A stretch of 64,000 nt of DNA from an uncultured Pelagibacteraceae bacterium (lineage in GTDB: Bacteria > Pseudomonadota > Alphaproteobacteria > Pelagibacterales > Pelagibacteraceae): the NCBI GenBank assembly GCA_902617025.1, contig CACMVB010000003.1, forward strand, positions 106,352 to 170,351. Reading direction: 5' to 3'. Below are positions 60,465-64,000 of the stretch, in pieces. The translations under genes were made by a program, and so were the position numbers. Under the pieces are notes generated by a model. The model was not told where the DNA came from. It made no database searches and saw nothing but the letters and a program-made list of their open reading frames with translations. How positions within the stretch are numbered: the first letter of the stretch is position 1; each line of letters begins with the position of its first letter.

Positions 60465-61261
60465 AGAAAGCTAAGTGGGTAGTTCCTACAATTTATATAA
60501 TTTTCTTGATGCTTCCAATTTATTGGTTGCTAAACATGTCATTTAAAACGACAACTGAGATTATAAACACTTACACATTATGGCCTCAAGAATTTACATT
60601 AGATAATTATAAGAAAATTTTTACCGACAGTACTTGGTATACTGGGTATCTTAATTCTATTTATTACGTAGTCATGAACACTGTGATTTCAGTGGCTGCT
60701 GCACTACCTGCAGCTTACGCTTTTTCTAGATATAAATTTTTAGGGGATAAACATTTATTTTTCTGGTTATTAACTAACAGAATGGCCCCACCAGCAGTAT
60801 TTGCTTTGCCATTTTTTCAATTTTATTCATCAGTAAACTTGTTTGATACTCATGTGGCTGTAGCTTTGTCACATTGTTTGTTTAATATTCCATTAGCGGT
60901 TTGGATTTTAGAGGGATTTATGTCTTCTGTGCCAAAAGAACTGGATGAAACAGCTTATGTGGATGGTTATTCGTTTTGGAGATTTTTCTTCAAGATATTT
61001 ATTCCAACAATTACTGCAGGCATAGGTATTACAATGTTTTTCTGTTTTATGTTTTCTTGGGTTGAATTATTATTAGCAAAGACATTAACTGCGGTGGCAG
61101 CAAAACCGATCGCTGCAACAATGACAAGAACCGCAAGTACATCAGGATATGAATTAGGACTACTTGCTGCTGCTGGAAGTTTGACAATTATACCTGGTGC
61201 AATAGTAATTTACTTTGTAAGAAACTATATAGCGAAAGGATTTGCATTAGGAAGAGTATGA
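60461..61261 (+). CDS. glpQ: Glycerol ABC transporter permease GlpQ-like
   Basis: Six TM; ELDETAYVDGYSFWRFFFKIFIPTITAGI EAA-loop. Confidence 0.88.
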   Translation: MKKAKWVVPTIYIIFLMLPIYWLLNMSFKTTTEIINTYTLWPQEFTLDNYKKIFTDSTWYTGYLNSIYYVVMNTVISVAAALPAAYAFSRYKFLGDKHLFFWLLTNRMAPPAVFALPFFQFYSSVNLFDTHVAVALSHCLFNIPLAVWILEGFMSSVPKELDETAYVDGYSFWRFFFKIFIPTITAGIGITMFFCFMFSWVELLLAKTLTAVAAKPIAATMTRTASTSGYELGLLAAAGSLTIIPGAIVIYFVRNYIAKGFALGRV

Positions 61262-61617
61262 TGATGTTTAATGTTTTAAATGCCGCCACGTGGGGTGATA
61301 TGGCAAAAAAGAAAGAGAAGGGTTTCTTCGATTTTGAATTTATCACTTGGATGGCATGGACTTGGCAAACTGCAGCATTTTTTGTTTTTATAGCTTTATG
61401 TTTAACAGCAATGGTTATTTGGGAAAAAAAATCACCAGGAGGCAGTCCGAGAAAGGGAATTTTAGGATTAGACACAACTAGAGGCGACAGATTATTTATT
61501 TCGTTACTAGGCAGTGCGTTCATTCATTTATTTTGGTTGGCTCTAGTTGGAAGTGTATTGTGGATTGCAACAATAATTTGCATTGGCTATGCTGTTGTTG
61601 TATTTAGATACGTCTAA
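61258..61617 (+). CDS. glpU: Small membrane protein GlpU-like (DUF2160)
   Basis: WMAWTWQTAAFFVFIALCLTAMVIWE, GILGLDTTRGDRLFISLLGSAFIHLFWL; last gene of the transporter cluster. Confidence 0.85.
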   Translation: MMMFNVLNAATWGDMAKKKEKGFFDFEFITWMAWTWQTAAFFVFIALCLTAMVIWEKKSPGGSPRKGILGLDTTRGDRLFISLLGSAFIHLFWLALVGSVLWIATIICIGYAVVVFRYV

Positions 61618-61641
61618 ATATTATTCATTAAAGGAGATTAA

Positions 61642-62646
61642 ATGGTTAAAGTTGGCATTAATGGTTTTGGTAGAATAGGTAGATTAATTTTAAGAGCTAT
61701 TTTAGAAAATTATAAAAATAAAATTCAAGTTGTTGCAATTAATGATTTAGGATCAATAGAAACTAATGCTCACTTAATTAAATATGATAGTACTCATGGT
61801 ACCATTAAGGAAGATATTCAAACGTCAAAAGACGGGTTTAAAATCGGAAATCAAGAAATAAAAGTTTTTGCAGAAAAGGATCCAGCTAATATCCCTTGGG
61901 GAAAAGTAGGTGCTGATGTAGTTTTAGAATGCACTGGTATATTTTTAGACAAATCATCAGCAGAAAAACATATAAAAGGTGGAGCAAAAAAAGTAATAAT
62001 TTCTGCTCCTGGTAAAGAAGTAGATTTTACAATCGTTCAAGGTGTTAATAGCAAGGAGTTAAAAAAAGAGCATAATATTATATCCAATGGCTCGTGTACG
62101 ACAAATTGTTTAGCTCCTGTTGCAATGGTTTTAGAAAAAACTTTTGGTATTAGCTATGGTTATATGACTACAATCCATAGTTATACAGGTGATCAAAAAT
62201 TGTTAGATACATTACATAAAGATTTAAGAAGAGCTCGTTCCACAGAAGGAGCAATGATACCTACTTCAACAGGAGCCGCCAAAGCAATGAGTTTAGTTTT
62301 GCCGAGTTTAAAAGGAAAGTTAGATGGAACAGCTATAAGAGTTCCGACACCAAATGTTTCATTAATTGATCTAACATTAGTTACTGATAAAGAAGCAACA
62401 CCTGAAAGTATTAACGAAGCTATGACGAAAGCAGCGAAAGGTGAATTAAAAGGAATTTTAGATGTAAACCAAAAACCTCTTGTATCAAAAGATTTTAATC
62501 ATAACCCTCATAGTTCAATTTTTGATGTAACCCAAACTCAAGTAATAAAAGGAAAATTTAGTCGAGTGCTTTCATGGTACGATAATGAATGGGGTTTCTC
62601 AAACAGAATGTGTGATACTTCAATACAAATAGCCGGTTTAATTTAA
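61642..62646 (+). CDS. gap: Glyceraldehyde-3-phosphate dehydrogenase
   Basis: KVGINGFGRIGRLILRA, SNGSCTTNCLAPVA, HSYTGDQKLLD, SWYDNEWGFSNRM. Confidence 0.98.
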   Translation: MVKVGINGFGRIGRLILRAILENYKNKIQVVAINDLGSIETNAHLIKYDSTHGTIKEDIQTSKDGFKIGNQEIKVFAEKDPANIPWGKVGADVVLECTGIFLDKSSAEKHIKGGAKKVIISAPGKEVDFTIVQGVNSKELKKEHNIISNGSCTTNCLAPVAMVLEKTFGISYGYMTTIHSYTGDQKLLDTLHKDLRRARSTEGAMIPTSTGAAKAMSLVLPSLKGKLDGTAIRVPTPNVSLIDLTLVTDKEATPESINEAMTKAAKGELKGILDVNQKPLVSKDFNHNPHSSIFDVTQTQVIKGKFSRVLSWYDNEWGFSNRMCDTSIQIAGLI

Positions 62647-62816
62647 TTATTTGATTTTTCAGCTTCCTCAATTAATTTTAAAGTATTTTTTGGAATATCA
62701 GAATTTTCAGTTTTAGCATTTGAAACGCTAGAAACGTTTTTAGTTTTATTCCTTTTTAAATTTTGAAGATCATCTACTGCTGAGAGAATCTCATCAATAC
62801 TATAATTGCCTTCCAT
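62643..62816 (-). CDS. Hypothetical 57-aa protein MEGNYSIDEILSAVDDLQNLKRNKTKNVSSVSNAKTENSDIPKNTLKLIEEAEKSNN
   Basis: Manually translated; start codon shares one base with the pyk stop (TAATG), indicating translational coupling; under the size cutoff of the ORF track. Confidence 0.6.
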   Translation of the reverse strand: MEGNYSIDEILSAVDDLQNLKRNKTKNVSSVSNAKTENSDIPKNTLKLIEEAEKSNN

Positions 62817-64000
62817 TAGGACCCAACTTTATAAAGTCTCACCATGTTTGTCATACCTGCCTTCCCAAAAGGTAAACCAGCAGTTATAACTACAAAATCA
62901 TTCTTTTTTATAAATCTTAGTTTTTTTATAATTTCTTTAGAAATAGACATCATATCTTTCCATCCATTTGCATCTCTACTATTTATAGATTGAACACCCC
63001 AAAGTAATGACACTTGTCTACTTACATTTATATTTGGAGAAATAGTTACTATTTTTGCTGCTGGGCGCATAGCAGAAACTAGTTTAGCAGATTTTCCAGA
63101 ATTAGAAAAAACAATTATAGCTTTAACGTCCGGATTATAAGCCATATCTTTGACAGAGAGGAGAATAGATTTAACCGGATCTTTGTTTGTAATGATAGAA
63201 TTTTTAAAATCTTCAATATGTTCTCTCTTATATTTTTCTGTAGATAGAATTGTTTGTGTCATAGTTGAAACAGCTTGAGTTGGAAATTTGCCAACTGCAG
63301 CTTCGGCAGATAACATTACAGTATCTGCACCTTGGAATATAGCTGTCGCAATATCGTTTATTTCTGCTCTAGTTGCAGTGTTATTCTCAATCATACTTTC
63401 TAACATCTGTGTAGCGACAATTACGGATTTAGAAAATTGAGAACATTTTTTTATTAGACTTAATTGAACTTTTGGTACTTCGCTATGACCAATATCAATT
63501 GCCAAATCTCCTCGTGCAATCATTATTGAGTCAGTATATTGGATAATCTTTTTAATATTTTTTAAGGCATGTTTATTTTCAATTTTAGAAATTATGCCCA
63601 TATCTTTTTTAATTAATTTTCTTGCCTCAAGAATTAGCTTTTCATTTTGTAAATAAGAAAGGGCAATCCAATTACATCCAAGTTTAATTGCGGTTTTAAT
63701 ATCCTTCTTATCTTTTAAAGTAAGTTTATTGAAAGTTATATCTAAATTTGGAACATGAAAACTTTTATTACTTTTAATTATACAATTTTGACTTCGACAT
63801 TTTGTTATTACGGAATTTCCTTTTTTTCCAATTACAGTGAATAGATACTTTCCATCATCGATTAAAATTTTATTACCTTTTTTTAATTTTTTTATAATTT
63901 TTGGATAAGGAAAAGCCACTCTTTGTGAGTCTCCAGGTGTTTTTTTATTATCAAATACAAATTTTTGATTAAAACTAATTTTTTGATTTTCATTTTTAAC
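62816..64000 (-). CDS. pyk: Pyruvate kinase, N-terminus truncated by window edge
   Basis: WIALSYLQNEKLI, MIARGDLAIDIGHSEVPKVQ, VIVATQMLESMIEN, DTVMLSAEAAVGKFP; reading frame continues past the track start (GTG at 63919) as KFVFDNKKTPGDSQRVAFPYPKI to the window edge. Confidence 0.96.
   Translation of the reverse strand, partial: VKNENQKISFNQKFVFDNKKTPGDSQRVAFPYPKIIKKLKKGNKILIDDGKYLFTVIGKKGNSVITKCRSQNCIIKSNKSFHVPNLDITFNKLTLKDKKDIKTAIKLGCNWIALSYLQNEKLILEARKLIKKDMGIISKIENKHALKNIKKIIQYTDSIMIARGDLAIDIGHSEVPKVQLSLIKKCSQFSKSVIVATQMLESMIENNTATRAEINDIATAIFQGADTVMLSAEAAVGKFPTQAVSTMTQTILSTEKYKREHIEDFKNSIITNKDPVKSILLSVKDMAYNPDVKAIIVFSNSGKSAKLVSAMRPAAKIVTISPNINVSRQVSLLWGVQSINSRDANGWKDMMSISKEIIKKLRFIKKNDFVVITAGLPFGKAGMTNMVRLYKVGS

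Noticed and set aside
61188-61523. 111-aa minus-strand ORF across glpQ/glpU
   Set aside because: Antisense to two coupled transporter genes with clear family motifs.

Overview
This is an AT-rich, gene-dense window from what looks like a streamlined alphaproteobacterium. A SAR11/Pelagibacterales-like origin is inferred from gene order and composition, not proven. No rRNA, tRNA, CRISPR array or mobile element was recognised. The window divides into: (1) an envelope block, cdsA(partial)-dxr-bamA-skp-lpxD-fabZ-lpxA-lpxI-[aldose dehydrogenase]-lpxB; (2) an accessory catabolic/transport island at about 9.5-29.0 kb, with a divergently split Liv-type ABC transporter, acyl-CoA synthetase, MenB/BadI-like hydratase, CitE-like lyase, enolase-superfamily enzyme, two Gfo/Idh oxidoreductases, PanE-like and PanB-like proteins, two Fe(II)/2OG dioxygenases, a DUF1907 protein, an FAH/hydratase-like protein, an SDR and an HDAC-like deacylase; (3) a Pro-Glu repeat membrane protein and a possible 40-aa microprotein; (4) a PD-(D/E)XK protein, gltX and lexA with an SOS box, then trpCDGE and ppiD; (5) tpiA-secG-pyrG-kdsA-eno-ftsB-lipA-ratA; (6) pncC-pgpA-ispDF and ntrY-ntrX-trkA-trkH; (7) a glycerol block, gpsA-like-glpK-glpV-S-T-P-Q-U, then gap and a partial pyk. 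The best candidates for undescribed biology are the catabolic island of unknown substrate, the complementary degenerate motifs in the GlpS/GlpT ATPase pair, the lexA-gltX-nuclease unit behind an SOS box, and the Pro-Glu membrane protein. All family calls were made by reading the sequences; no database search was run.
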